Assembly (NCBI RefSeq): GCF_001640805.2
Contig: NC_066844.1
Coordinates: forward strand, 16,111,543-16,175,542
Source of the DNA: Lates calcarifer
Taxonomy: Eukaryota > Chordata > Actinopteri > Centropomidae
Direction of reading: 5' to 3'
Length of the DNA stretch: 64,000 nt
A program made the position numbers and the translations under genes. Shown here piece after piece: positions 1 through 11,290 of the stretch. Under the pieces are notes generated by a model, which was given only the letters and a program-made list of their open reading frames with translations, was not told where the DNA came from and made no database searches. Numbering within the stretch: the first letter of the stretch is position 1; every line of letters starts with the position of its first letter.

Positions 1-503
1 CATATGATAATCAGTTTTTATAAACGCTACTATTGTGTGTGTGGACTTCAAACACACTGAGCGCAGAGGCTTTATCTGTCTCTCACACGCAGCTGGGCTC
101 TGGCTGTGGGCGGGATAGAGGAGAGGGAATTTGGTTAGAGCGGTGGAAGAGGAACGGGGGTGAGAGAAAGAGTGAGAGAGGTCAACCTCTCCCACCAGTT
201 TGAGACTGATCTGTTTTTCCCAGCAAAGGTTACCAGCTGTTGACCCTACCTTAGCACCCCACCCCCCCACCCCATCCCTCCCATGCCTCCCCTCCCTCCC
301 CGTTTGCTCATGCTCACTGTAGCCACTGTCTGTTGCTCATGTGTGAGTTTGTTGTTTGTGTTGTGTATCCGTTTGTGTGTGTGTGTGTGTGTGTGTGCTT
401 GTGCAGGCCTGCCTGCATGGCTCATCGTTAACCATTTCTGCCACTGTTTATTCAGGTGGGCCACTGTGGTGTGACCCCTCCTCCTCTCAGACACCAATAA
501 ATG

Positions 504-505
<2 letters not shown>

Positions 506-546
<41 letters not shown>

Positions 547-671
547 ATCTGCTGGCTGAAGGCTAAAAAGGGAGGAAGGAGGACCTGACCTTGTTTTGAA
601 AAGTTTGACTGATAGAACACCTACTCTCTTTCTCTCTTGCTCTTTCTGGCAAACACACACAAAACACACAG

Positions 672-711
<40 letters not shown>
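506..711. repeat. inverted pair of (GT)n and (CA)n microsatellites
   Basis: (GT)19 at 506-544 and a CA-rich run at 652-711, 107 nt apart. A third run, (TG)12, is at 374-397. Confidence 0.95.
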
Positions 712-714
<3 letters not shown>

Positions 715-1149
715 CTTGGGAAGTGAAGCAGTCAGAATAATAATGCTGAGCTTTGAATAAAAATAAAGCCTTTTTTCTTTCTTTTTGTGCCTCTGTTGTT
801 GGTTTTCCATTGAAACACTGATAAGCCGTTTTTGACTCATGTGAATCACTGTGATTCACTTCAAATTTCTCGTTACGTGGGTCGCTCTGTGATAAGAGGG
901 CAATGCCGTACAAGTGATTAACTGGCCGAGCTATGAGAAGACAATGATGTGATGCGCTGCCTGATTTGTCTCTTGGCTGCATCCTGTGTAATTGGCTTGA
1001 CACGGGGATACTGTGGGTCATCGCATTTGGAGTAAAAGGATCGGAAACTGGTCATCTCCATGTTGTCTCCTCAAACACAGCGTCCTTGTTGTAAAGGAGA
1101 GGGAATGTGAGTGTGTGTGTGTGAGAGAGTGACTATGATAACATTAGCT

Positions 1150-1430
1150 GGGGTTTAAGGAAAGATTATTTTAAAGAAATAGCTAAATAGCTGTCTTGTG
1201 AATGTGCGCATTCACTTTATTTCTGAGTTAGATGAGCTGATATCACTCTCGCCCTCATATCGTAACTTAGCATTAAGGCTGGAAGCAGGGGGAAACAGCC
1301 TAGATCTGTCCTATCATTTTATCTCACTTGCTTAATTTACACAAAAACCAAAGTGTAATAACAACTTGTTGTTTCACAAGTTCTTTGCTTGGCCGCAATG
1401 ACGTCATGAAGTCTAGTCGCAAAATAAATG
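1150..1430 (+). mobile_element. fragment of the long-armed MITE family
   Basis: tgagttagatgagctgatat, cttagcattaaggctggaag, agggggaaacagcctag and acaaaaaccaaagtgtaata follow the family's left arm and interior in order. The right arm is missing. It lies in an lrig1 intron. Confidence 0.55.
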
Positions 1431-2796
1431 TGCTCTATTTGATTTCTCTCTCATGTCCTTGCTCCCCTGACTCATATACTTATCTTTTCTCTTTGACGAG
1501 TCGGGCAAATGAAAGTGATACTAAATGAAATTCCCGTCCCTAGTTAGCACCCAGGCATGTGTCAAATGTGTCACCCAGCAAAGGCTTTCATGTATGCTCA
1601 GATAACATTGGCCTTCAGGCTCCTAGCACACTCACATGTACAGACACACACACACACACAGAGTGTTGGTGTAGAGGATGTCTGTCTGTCTGTGTATTCT
1701 GTGTTTACCTGCCTGTCTAGCTTCCCATATTATATACCTACTGTATACATTTGTCTCAGTGTATTTGCAGTAGAGTAGAACAGTGTTTGGGTTTCTTGTA
1801 TGCCCTGTGGCCTTCCATGTGCTCTGCTGACAGGGGATTTTCCGATTGTGTACGTGTGTGTCTATCACTTTGGCTGTCGACAGTGTTTCCCACAATCCTC
1901 TTCTCTTCCACGTAGTAGGATAATGACTGGGACAGTGTCTTTTACTTTCTTTTTCTCTTTTTTTCCTCTTCTTCCCTGGGTAAAATGGGTCCTGGTAAAA
2001 TAACCTGCCACAGCAGTAAAGCACAGGGTGAGGCGGGTCACCCTCCACACAAGACCCCTGTACAGGGTCAAAGTATAAATTGAAATTTGTCCAGTTGTCT
2101 GTAGGGAGTTTGGCTCACCCAGGCTAACAAAGCCTGACAAAACTGAGCCGAGATATCTTGATCGAACGTTTTCTTATGTGGACACTCACTTGAGATGGTT
2201 GTTTTTCTAGTTAGCACAGAAATTTCTGAACCAGAGGGGTGGCATGCTACTGCTTCTCTGGGTATAGGCTTTTTTTGTGTGAAAAACATGTTTTTTTTTT
2301 TGTTATCCAGTCAGTTGTTCCCACTCCTATGTCCGGGGTAGATTAGGACTTCAATGGTAACTAGTCCCTCTTGAGAATCACACAGCCACTGCTCCATTCC
2401 ATAACACACTGAAGTACTCCAAAATCCCCCTTCAAGTGGCTCCGGTTGATCACAGAGGCCCCATCTATCTAACAGGTTTTGCAACTAAGCTCCGTGGAGA
2501 AGCACAGGTGTCCTTGGAATTGTTTAAAGAAGGCCAGCCTCTATTTGGAAGCTCTTAAAGTACACATTTTGTGGTAGATGAAGACCACTTTGTTCTGTGT
2601 ACCTTACTCTCTTGTGCCTGAGTGGCCTTAGAGAAGCAGGGGGATTTGGAGTGTCTTCTCTCCTCAGGTGATGGGAAAAGGACACTGAAGTATTATTTTG
2701 TGAGATAGTGACGTGGACATTTCATAGGGAAAAGATGTAGGTCTGTTAGAAGGATTTTCAACCACACCTAATGCCTTTTATGTGTGCTTTTTCCAG

Positions 2797-2934
2797 ACAT
2801 CACAATAAGATCCGCAGTATTGATGGCAGGCGGACCAGAGAGCTGGTGTCTGTGGAAACTCTGGACCTGAGTAATAATGACATCACCGAGCTACGAGGGC
2901 ACTGCTTTCCTGCTGGCCTCCAAATCCGAGACCT
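2797..2934 (+). CDS. lrig1: lrig1 exon: LRR region (first exon in window)
   Basis: Acceptor ttccag, donor GTAAGT, 138 nt, phase 2 to 2. Reads [12 protein letters not shown], then [13 protein letters not shown], then GLQIRDL: an LRR and the start of the next. It aligns with the human LRIG1 segment that starts QHNKIRSVEG, so it is not the first coding exon. Confidence 0.93.
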
Positions 2935-5900
2935 GTAAGTATAATAGAGAATCACTGTGGGGCATAACAAACCAGTCTTTAAAAATGTATTAATTGAAAT
3001 GAAATAAATTATAAGGAAACCTCACCAGTGTGGGGAAATAAGCAGTCAATAGCAGAAATAGTTTGCACAATAGCAAGTGGATATCCCTAACATTTGTATC
3101 CAAAAAGCTACATAGATTACAGTATATTAATGGAGACATATGGGGATTTATTAATTACAAGTAACTCAACAGACAGAAACAGGGCTATTCATATGTTTGA
3201 TGTTTATTATAAATGTCTGATGTCACACTGTGCTGTGTCTGCATTCAGGTACCTGAGCAACAACAAGATCAGCGTGTTAGAGCTCGGAGCTCTGGACCAT
3301 CTGGGCTCAACACTACAGGTCCTGAGACTGAGCCGAAACCGCATCAGCCAGATCCCCGTGAGAGCCTTCCAGCTCCCAAGGCTCACCCAGCTGTGAGTAC
3401 CGCTGGATTTCGTCAGTTGAACAGCATAGTTAGTGTGTTGACAAAGTTGTGTTTTGATCTGTCAGAACAGTTTTCCCTGCAAAAACAATATATTTTAGAA
3501 ATTTGTTTTTAGGCTAAAAATGAATGGGTTTCCCAGTTTTAGCCCTTGGAGACATTACAGAATCGAAAAGAACTAAGAGTTTGAGCAAGTCGGAGTTTGT
3601 TGTGTCTGTTGATTGAGCTGTGTGTGTTGAACACGTGGAATGCTATTAGTGTGAGCTATACCTCTAGGGGTGGATAAGGTCTGACTAGGTAAACATCCTA
3701 GCCATATTATTGGTGATTTATTGCCGTCTTCCATATCCCCAAAGTGGTTTGTCCATTCCCTGCACTGTGCTCCATTATCTTTGTCAAACTTCCCTCCAGC
3801 GTAACAGTGCGGTCGACCCATTTGTAGATCAACGCCTCCATTCTATAGGGTGAAGGGGCTCTCGTAATGGGAGTCTCCCCCATTGTGGCTTCAGTAGTTT
3901 CCCCAGGTGCCTTTTGTTGGACAGGTGGCCCCGGTGACACTGTATCTGCACATGCTAGTGGTGATGCACATTAGACACAAAAGAACCTGTGTGGATGTTT
4001 ATCTTTGCCAACCTGGGGGCTTTTACAGCCTTCACAAAGACACACATACTATATGTACAGTTTCACTGTTACATGCAGAAGATGTATCAGACTTGATATG
4101 TAGTAGAATGACTGAATGAAAATCTTATACCACGTTTTCTGTTCATTCTTCCTGTTAGTATCACTGTTCATTCAACGCTTCATAGCTTTGACCCTTGTTT
4201 GTAAGCTTAAGTCTGCGGGTATACATGGCTGGCTCTGTGCTACAGGCGGAAAGGACACCACTGAGGAATGCCTGTTAAGCTGGGGGTTTGTTAATGACAA
4301 AATGCTGCAGCTGAAGCGTGCAGGCTACAGGATTCTTTAGTTTTGACTTCAGCGTGATGGATGTTCATGTACAGTAGAATGAGGGCAAAACATGCCAAAA
4401 GAAAAGAAAGAAGAAAAATGGTTTTCTCGCTTTGAAACGTGGAGAATATTTTGAGAAAGTTTATAAAGTATGATCAAGTGCCTTACAGATTTCTTCCCAT
4501 GACCACATTTTTAATTTGTCTTGTATGTCTCCCTGTCTACTTTGCAGCGAGCTGAACAGGAACCGCATTCGTCAGGTGGAGGGTCTGACCTTCCAGGGTC
4601 TGTCCAGCTTAGAGGTGCTCAAGCTGCAAAGAAACAGCATCAGCAAGCTGACTGACGGAGCGTTCTGGGACCTGGCAAAGATGAAAGTCCTGTATGTCTT
4701 TAAAAAAAAAATCAAAAAATTGATTCCATATACATAGTAATACATTTAGACAATTAGAATTTTGTGTTGTATGACCTTAGAGCAGTTAAGTTCTTTTGCA
4801 CAAAACATATTGAATCAGTATAAAAAAACATCCAGTCTCTAACCTAATATTTCAAACTAACCACCTGATAGTTTTGCCTTGAATCAAACACTACCTGATA
4901 GGCTAATCCTATTTGCACCAGTTAGTGACTATTACGGGTACATCCACCGACCAAACCTTGTTAAGAATAGGATCTTTTTGTGCACTTACTGGAACTTGGT
5001 TACAATCTCAACAATCACACCTTTTCTAGCCAACATGCAATTTTTACACAATATTTCAATTACATGCAAAATAACACAGTAATTGTCACAAATTGCATTG
5101 CAAGTTCTCAAAAATGCAGCTGCAATTTTAGTCATTTCAGGCCACAATAGTACCACTCAACTCAGCTGACATTCTGTTGCCAGCAAACCAACTATGTCAA
5201 GATCCCAGAATTCTCACCGTACTAATACCTGTAATACTTCATTTTGTCCCATGCAGTCACCTGGACTACAATAGTCTGACAGAGGTGAACAGTGGCTCCC
5301 TGTATGGCCTGAGTTCCCTTCAGCAGCTATTCCTCAGCAACAACTCCATAGCCCGCATCAATCCTGATGGATGGAAGTTCTGCCAGAAGCTGAGGGAACT
5401 GTGAGTACCAGCATTTAAATTAGCCCGAACACCCAAACTCTCGTGCCAGATGTCCTCTTGCAAAAACCTTTCAGCAGACTGCGGTTAAAACTCCTAATGC
5501 TGGAACGGTAACTGTTGTTGAGGAGAGTTGGAGGCAACAAAGAACATAAGTTTACCACAGTTTAGCTTAAAAAAAATAAAAGGTGATTATTTAAAACGTT
5601 GTACCAACACCAGCTGTAGAATGACATTTAGTTTGAAATTCTTAAATCTTCTGTGTTTGTCTCAGGAGATCTAACCTCCTTGTCTTATAGCCTGAGAACC
5701 CAACACTCCTCACCCCCCACCCATATCATCCATCTACCTCCCCTAGGGTTAAATGACATTGTGCTTTAACACTCAATACGCTACGCTATTCTCAGGATAA
5801 GCCTGTTTATCCCATAATTAGAGCTGGGCTCAACAGCACTCCAGCTCTTCGACAAGAGTTTTTGTACTAAGTTCTGAAGCGCCGAGGTTTGGCAAACCGG

Positions 5901-7151
5901 CGTGTAATCCTCTGCTAGCTGTGTTGTGGTAATTACACTGAGGGATCACCTTCACGGCCTTTGTCTACCGAATGAGGAGTTATTATCTGAGAGTCTTTCC
6001 TGTGCTGTTGACATGACTGTCGTATTGCTGCTGTAAAGTGCTTTGCTCAGCTGAGGCGTTGCTAACTGCGAGATAGCCTGGGGAGTGTGTGGTACCTCTA
6101 TTTGTTTATGCATAACAGTCAGAAGGAATAGAGGTACGCAGCGTTCATGTTAGTTTGCTCTGTGTATCTCAATGCCGTTTCCTGTGCGCACGTCTTACGA
6201 ATGACAGATTGCTCCCAGCGCCATCCCTGAATCGTCCTCCTGGCGCTATACCAGTCAGTGGTTATATGATTTTATTATCTAGAGTTATGATGAGCCCCAT
6301 GGCTGATGCAAGAGAGTGACTCGTCTTTATGAGGAGCCTGTTATTGCATTCCCAATGGGCCAGGCTGAGCTGGTCATCAGGGAGAATCTCTGCACACATG
6401 ACTGGTCAAGCAGACCTGAGGCCTGGCCACAGAGACAGACAGCGAGGCCCACAGAGAGGGCAATAAAATACACAATACTGCCTTTGACTACTGTTTGAAA
6501 GATACCTTTATGGGCTTTATCATCATTTATAATCAGGATTTATCAAGAGGTATTACATGCATACTATTAAAAAAAAACATCCCGTCATGTAATTTAAACA
6601 AGTTTTGATTCTCAGTTAAATCCATTTGTACCAAAAATGTCCTGAGGTCAGGTATTATCTTGGTCCTAGCATAGAGCATTCTTTCTTTCCAAAATCCCAA
6701 AACAAGTGAAACTACTTAGAAATCCATGTAGTGTTCTCATCCCATTTGGATTTGAAGGCTGGATATGAAAATAAGTAATGTTTTAAGGGCTGCAGAAGAC
6801 ATGAGTGACAGTGCGTTCCCCTGGGGTTTACCACATGCTCAAGTAGGCTTATAAACAGAGGTTGTAGACATGTTAAGTTCAGACCAAGACTTTCTTTTCT
6901 TCCCTGTCAAACAGTTAGGTCCTTAGTTGAGCTTTAAGGTCTGCTAAGCCCATTCTCTGTTAACATCTTGTGGCGAAGAAAAAGGCACAATGGAAAAACG
7001 CATCACAGAGTGGCAAATAGACATGGAATCAGCCATGAAATTTAAGTATAATGATGTCGCGAGCTGCCTCAGCATTCTGCCAACCTGTCATCTCCTTCCA
7101 GACCTCACACAGAACATTTCTCTTCCTTTCCCCCTTTTTTCCCCCCTCTCC

Positions 7152-7191
<40 letters not shown>

Positions 7192-10100
7192 CTCTGTGTC
7201 TGCCTCTGTCCTCTTTTTTTTCCCTCCTTGTCTCTCATTCTGTTTCTCTCTCTCCAGCAATCTGTCGCACAACAACTTGACTCGTCTGGATGAAGGCAGC
7301 CTGGCTGTGCTGGGGGATCTCCACACCCTCCGTCTGGGCCACAACTCCATCAGCCACATCACCGAGGGAGCCTTCAGAGGCCTCAAGGCCGTACGCGTCC
7401 TGTAAGTACACACCCCCAGCAACTGCCATTACTAAGCCTCAGATAACCCCTAACAACCAACTCATTATGGCCCCTGCTGACGATGAGGCCAAGATGTGCC
7501 ACTTGGGAGCAGTGAAAGCTGAGATGTTTAATATTGGTTTTGCCTGTGTGACCTTTGATATTTAGGCCTAGTACCTTCAGTTGACTTTAGAAAGTATTTT
7601 TAAAGAAGGTTTGGTCTCATTTGCATTAATGCCTATGAGTTTTTTTTTTTACTTTTACAAAGTGGTCAGGCATCGCTATTGTTTTGATTTCTGTAGCAGC
7701 ACATTATTTTTCATATCCACTCTCACATTGTACCTTTTGTCTGGTTTTGTTTTGGGTTTTTTTTTGTTTTGTTTAGTTTTGTCTCGGGACACTGATTCCC
7801 AACAAACTTGGATCTAAAAGTGTTCTGTGTCGCTCACCTCCCTTGAGATCCTTCCCAGCTTTTAGAAGCCATGAATAAAGACAGAGGTTTCTTTTCCCTC
7901 TGATCCACCTTGTGCACAAAAAGCCCAAACAGGCCTAAAGAAAGAAAAGGAGGGAATGAAAGGGAGAAAGTCAGGGGATAAATCCAGAAGAAAGACTTGG
8001 GGGTCTTGGTTCCTCACCAAGGTCCTCTTGGCTGAGCCTCTTCCCAGTGAGAGAGCCAGAGAGGAGAGCTGTGCCAGAGCTTGCTAGACAAGCCTCTCTC
8101 TCTCACAGTGAGGTGACAAGCCAAGGCACATAAGGCCTTTCTCTGCTGGCACACTGGGTACTAGATAACTAGCTACAGAGGGAAATAGAGGGTGGGATGG
8201 GGAGCTGAGCATGTGACTGCCATATCTCCACTCTTTTCTCATGTTTTTCTTTCTTGTCTTTAATTGCTCACTTTGTTTCTTTTGGCTTTTACCCTTTGAA
8301 AGCACACTTAAAGCCCATTTCTTCCCCCTGTTATCCTAAGTGTATTCTGTCATCTCCTCATGTTATCCCCAATACACTCACTATCTCTGTCTTGATTCTG
8401 CATAATCTTTTCTCTTCTCGTATCACTCCTGCGCTCTGTGTCTTTGAGGCAGGCCTAATCTAATCAGTGGTCGGGAGGACGGGCATAGGCTGGGCCCTGA
8501 AAAGGAGCCGGGGGAGCTTTAATTGGGCCTGCGCTGCTGGCCGTGCTGGCATGGGGCTGGAGCCTGCATCGGGGTGTGAAAGCCCCAAACAAGCCGGCCT
8601 GCCCTCTAATTCGGCCATGGGGGTCGTTGGCTCATCGGGGCCCCCCCCTTCTCTGTGCCCGGTCTCCCTGCTCCACGGCCCCCACCACTGGCCTAGCTTT
8701 AACAAGGCATCAGCCATTCACATCCAGCCAGCCAGAAAGAGTAGGAAATTGGCAGCCCCAGCCCCGTCCAACTAAGACAGCGGCCAGTGGAGACTGAAAA
8801 GAGCCAAAGGGGGGGGGGATAAGAGATGCTTGGAAAGCAGAGGAGGGAGGGTGCTATTGTGGAGGTGGTGGAGGGAGGGTGTGGCTGACCGTCAACCTCA
8901 AGCCCTTCACAAATGTGAAAGAAAGTCTTTTAATGGTTCAGGGGAGACCTCCGATTCTGTTGTTTTTCTTTTCAATTATCATGCAAAGGGGGAGGAGCAG
9001 TGGCTCCTCAGCAGCTATGATTTCACCTGCAGAGGTAGTTCTTTAGACTCTGCGAGGGGGAAACACAGTTTGTTCAACAAGTGTTTGGAAACCCCTTAAA
9101 CACTCCCTTTTCTCTTTTCCTTCCTTTCATTGAATCAATTCTGTCTTTGCCTGGTCGCGGCAAAGACCTCATTAAGAGTCTTGGCTTTGGTTTTGATTGT
9201 GCCATACCTGCCACCATCGGACCAACAGACCCAACTGTCTGGCCTCTAACAAGGCATTGTGTTCCCGCCAATCCCTCCATGCCGTCATGAATTATACATG
9301 TGTTTCCCTGTGCTGGGGCTTGCCTCGACACCAACACACACGCACGCACTCTCATGCACAGATACTCACATGCACACTCTTTCTCCACCCCTCTAAGGAA
9401 AGAATGCGCTTGGTTGGCAGAGCAGAGCGGCAGAGGGGCTCTTAAGGCCAGGTGCAGAGGGGGAGTGGGGCGGGGGGGTGATAGAGAGGGGGGTAGTGTG
9501 GGCAAGGGGGTAACCCGTGACTTCCAGACCAGCCTCTGCCAGGGCTGCGAAACGCTTCAGCGCTGGCAGTCCCTGTTCTCCTCCTTCCCTCCCTCCCTCC
9601 TTCCATCTTTCTTATCCCCGTCTTTTCTCTCATTCTCCACAGGGAGCTGGACCATAACGACATCTCGGGCACAATAGAGGACACCAACGGGGCCTTCTCT
9701 GGATTGGACAGCCTCAACAAGCTGTGAGTGTCTCCCCTCGCTCTTTCTTCTATTCCCTCCGCCTCTCCTTCTCTGCCAATCCCTCCTTTTCATCCCTCTG
9801 TCCTGGCCTGTTAGTGATTCTGGGATTCTCTCTGCTGTTGTTCAAAAACAGACGATCAGAGAAAAAGCAAGTGAGCTTTCTCATTTTCCTCGCATCCAAA
9901 AGTTTCCCCTCCAATTCCCGACTCACCCTACATTGCCAGCTAAGTTTAGCCGGTCCAATTTAAGGCCACAGAGCTTGAGATATCTGTCCCCTGAAGACCC
10001 CACACTTCACTTGGAAGGGAAGTGTTCACAGTTTACGATGACTTATAGGGCCACTCTTTTTTTTTTTTTTTTTTTTTTAACAAGGCTTGTTCATGAAAAT

Positions 10101-11255
10101 TGTAGGTCGTTTTTTAAACTCCCTTCATCCTGTAGAAGCCCAGGCCAGTTTTTCTCCAGTTCAATCTGGCTTTCATCTTATGATTTCATTGTTTCTCTGT
10201 AGCTTTATGGCCAAACTGAGTTCGATTTGCTGCTAATGGTTCTAGAAGGAGAGGCAGTGAATTACTTTCTATCTGTTTTTCATGATTACTCAGAGATGTT
10301 TTCATCAAGGCAGCTAGTTATAAAGTTCAGTGTCAAAAGCTGGCCAGTTGAGAAATCGCAGCGGACGTGGAGTTGCTGGCATTGAGCTGCAATCATCAAC
10401 CCGCAGGATGAAAAGATGATGTCCAGCCAAGATGGTTCCCAGTGTGAGCACCGCTGAAAGAGAAAGAAAGAGAGAAAGGGCTTTTCTTCAAGCTGGCAGG
10501 GGTTCGCTCCCCAATAGGCTTATTTCTATTTCTCCTCCATGCCTCTGCTCCTCTCGTCCCCTCGTTCCCAGTCCCTGTTGTTAGGAACTGAGAGAGGGTG
10601 AAATTGAGGGCTGCATTCAGTTATCAACATCAAACGCCTCACACGCCCCGCCCTCTGACCCTGCCCCTTTTGACACGATGTTGGCGGAAGCGGGCCGCTG
10701 CAGCCCAACGCTGGCAAAGCGAGCCATGGGAAAAAGAGATGCAGTAAAGAGAAAGAAGGGGCGAGACATCAAAGTGTCCACCACACACACACACTGGGTT
10801 CCCCTAAAAGCAGCTTGTGAATGCCGCCACATGCAAGGGAAGTGAGCCTTACAGCTCTAAGCCAAGGAAAATGATAAGAAGATTTAATTCTGTCTTCATT
10901 TGTTTTCATTGGCTCATCTCATTCCTTCAGAATAAAAGTTGCAAAAATGACAAAGTAGCTCTCTCGTCATTCCCGTGACAAGACAGCCGTTTGTTTGTGT
11001 GAACATGTGGATGAGTTTGAACACTGGGGTCTTCATTGTGAACCAGCCAGCCGTGTCTCCTCTTCCTGTGAAGCGAAGGCTACAACAGGAGAGGAACAAG
11101 GGAGGGGAGGTGGCAGCGGGGAGAGGGCGGAAGAAGGGATTAGAACCCCAAATCAGAAGGAAAAGCAACTCACTTCTTGGCTCAAACCAGGCTTGACAGG
11201 CACAGACACACACACTCACATATGTCCTTACAAGCTCTGTGGGGAAAAAGAACCA

Positions 11256-11290
<35 letters not shown>

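Larger units (their letters stand above)
1..2796 (+). other. lrig1 intron (5' part cut off)
   Basis: No exon found; none of the expected upstream LRR motifs appear. It holds (TG)n at 374-397, (GT)n at 506-544, a (CA)-rich run at 652-711, a dispersed-repeat fragment at about 1150-1430, and otherwise unique sequence. Confidence 0.7.
4692..7257 (+). other. lrig1 introns 4692-5256 and 5401-7257
   Basis: The first is AT-rich with nothing notable. The second has a more complex stretch at about 5740-6090 that could be a conserved non-coding element, and ends in a long pyrimidine run with (TC)n at 7153-7189. Confidence 0.5.

Noticed and set aside
246..1021. Long frames rich in Cys-Val or Thr-His repeats
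   Set aside because: They are translations of (GT)n and (CA)n microsatellites. The same holds for frames at 11000-11320, 20400-20740, 33540-34450, 41760-42210 and others.
7029..7422. Arg-Glu-rich minus-strand frames
   Set aside because: They are the antisense of the (TC)n pyrimidine tract and of the lrig1 exon 7258-7401.
8460..8797. Several overlapping frames in a GC-rich block
   Set aside because: Open in many frames because of composition; no LRIG or other motif. Listed only as a possible regulatory block.
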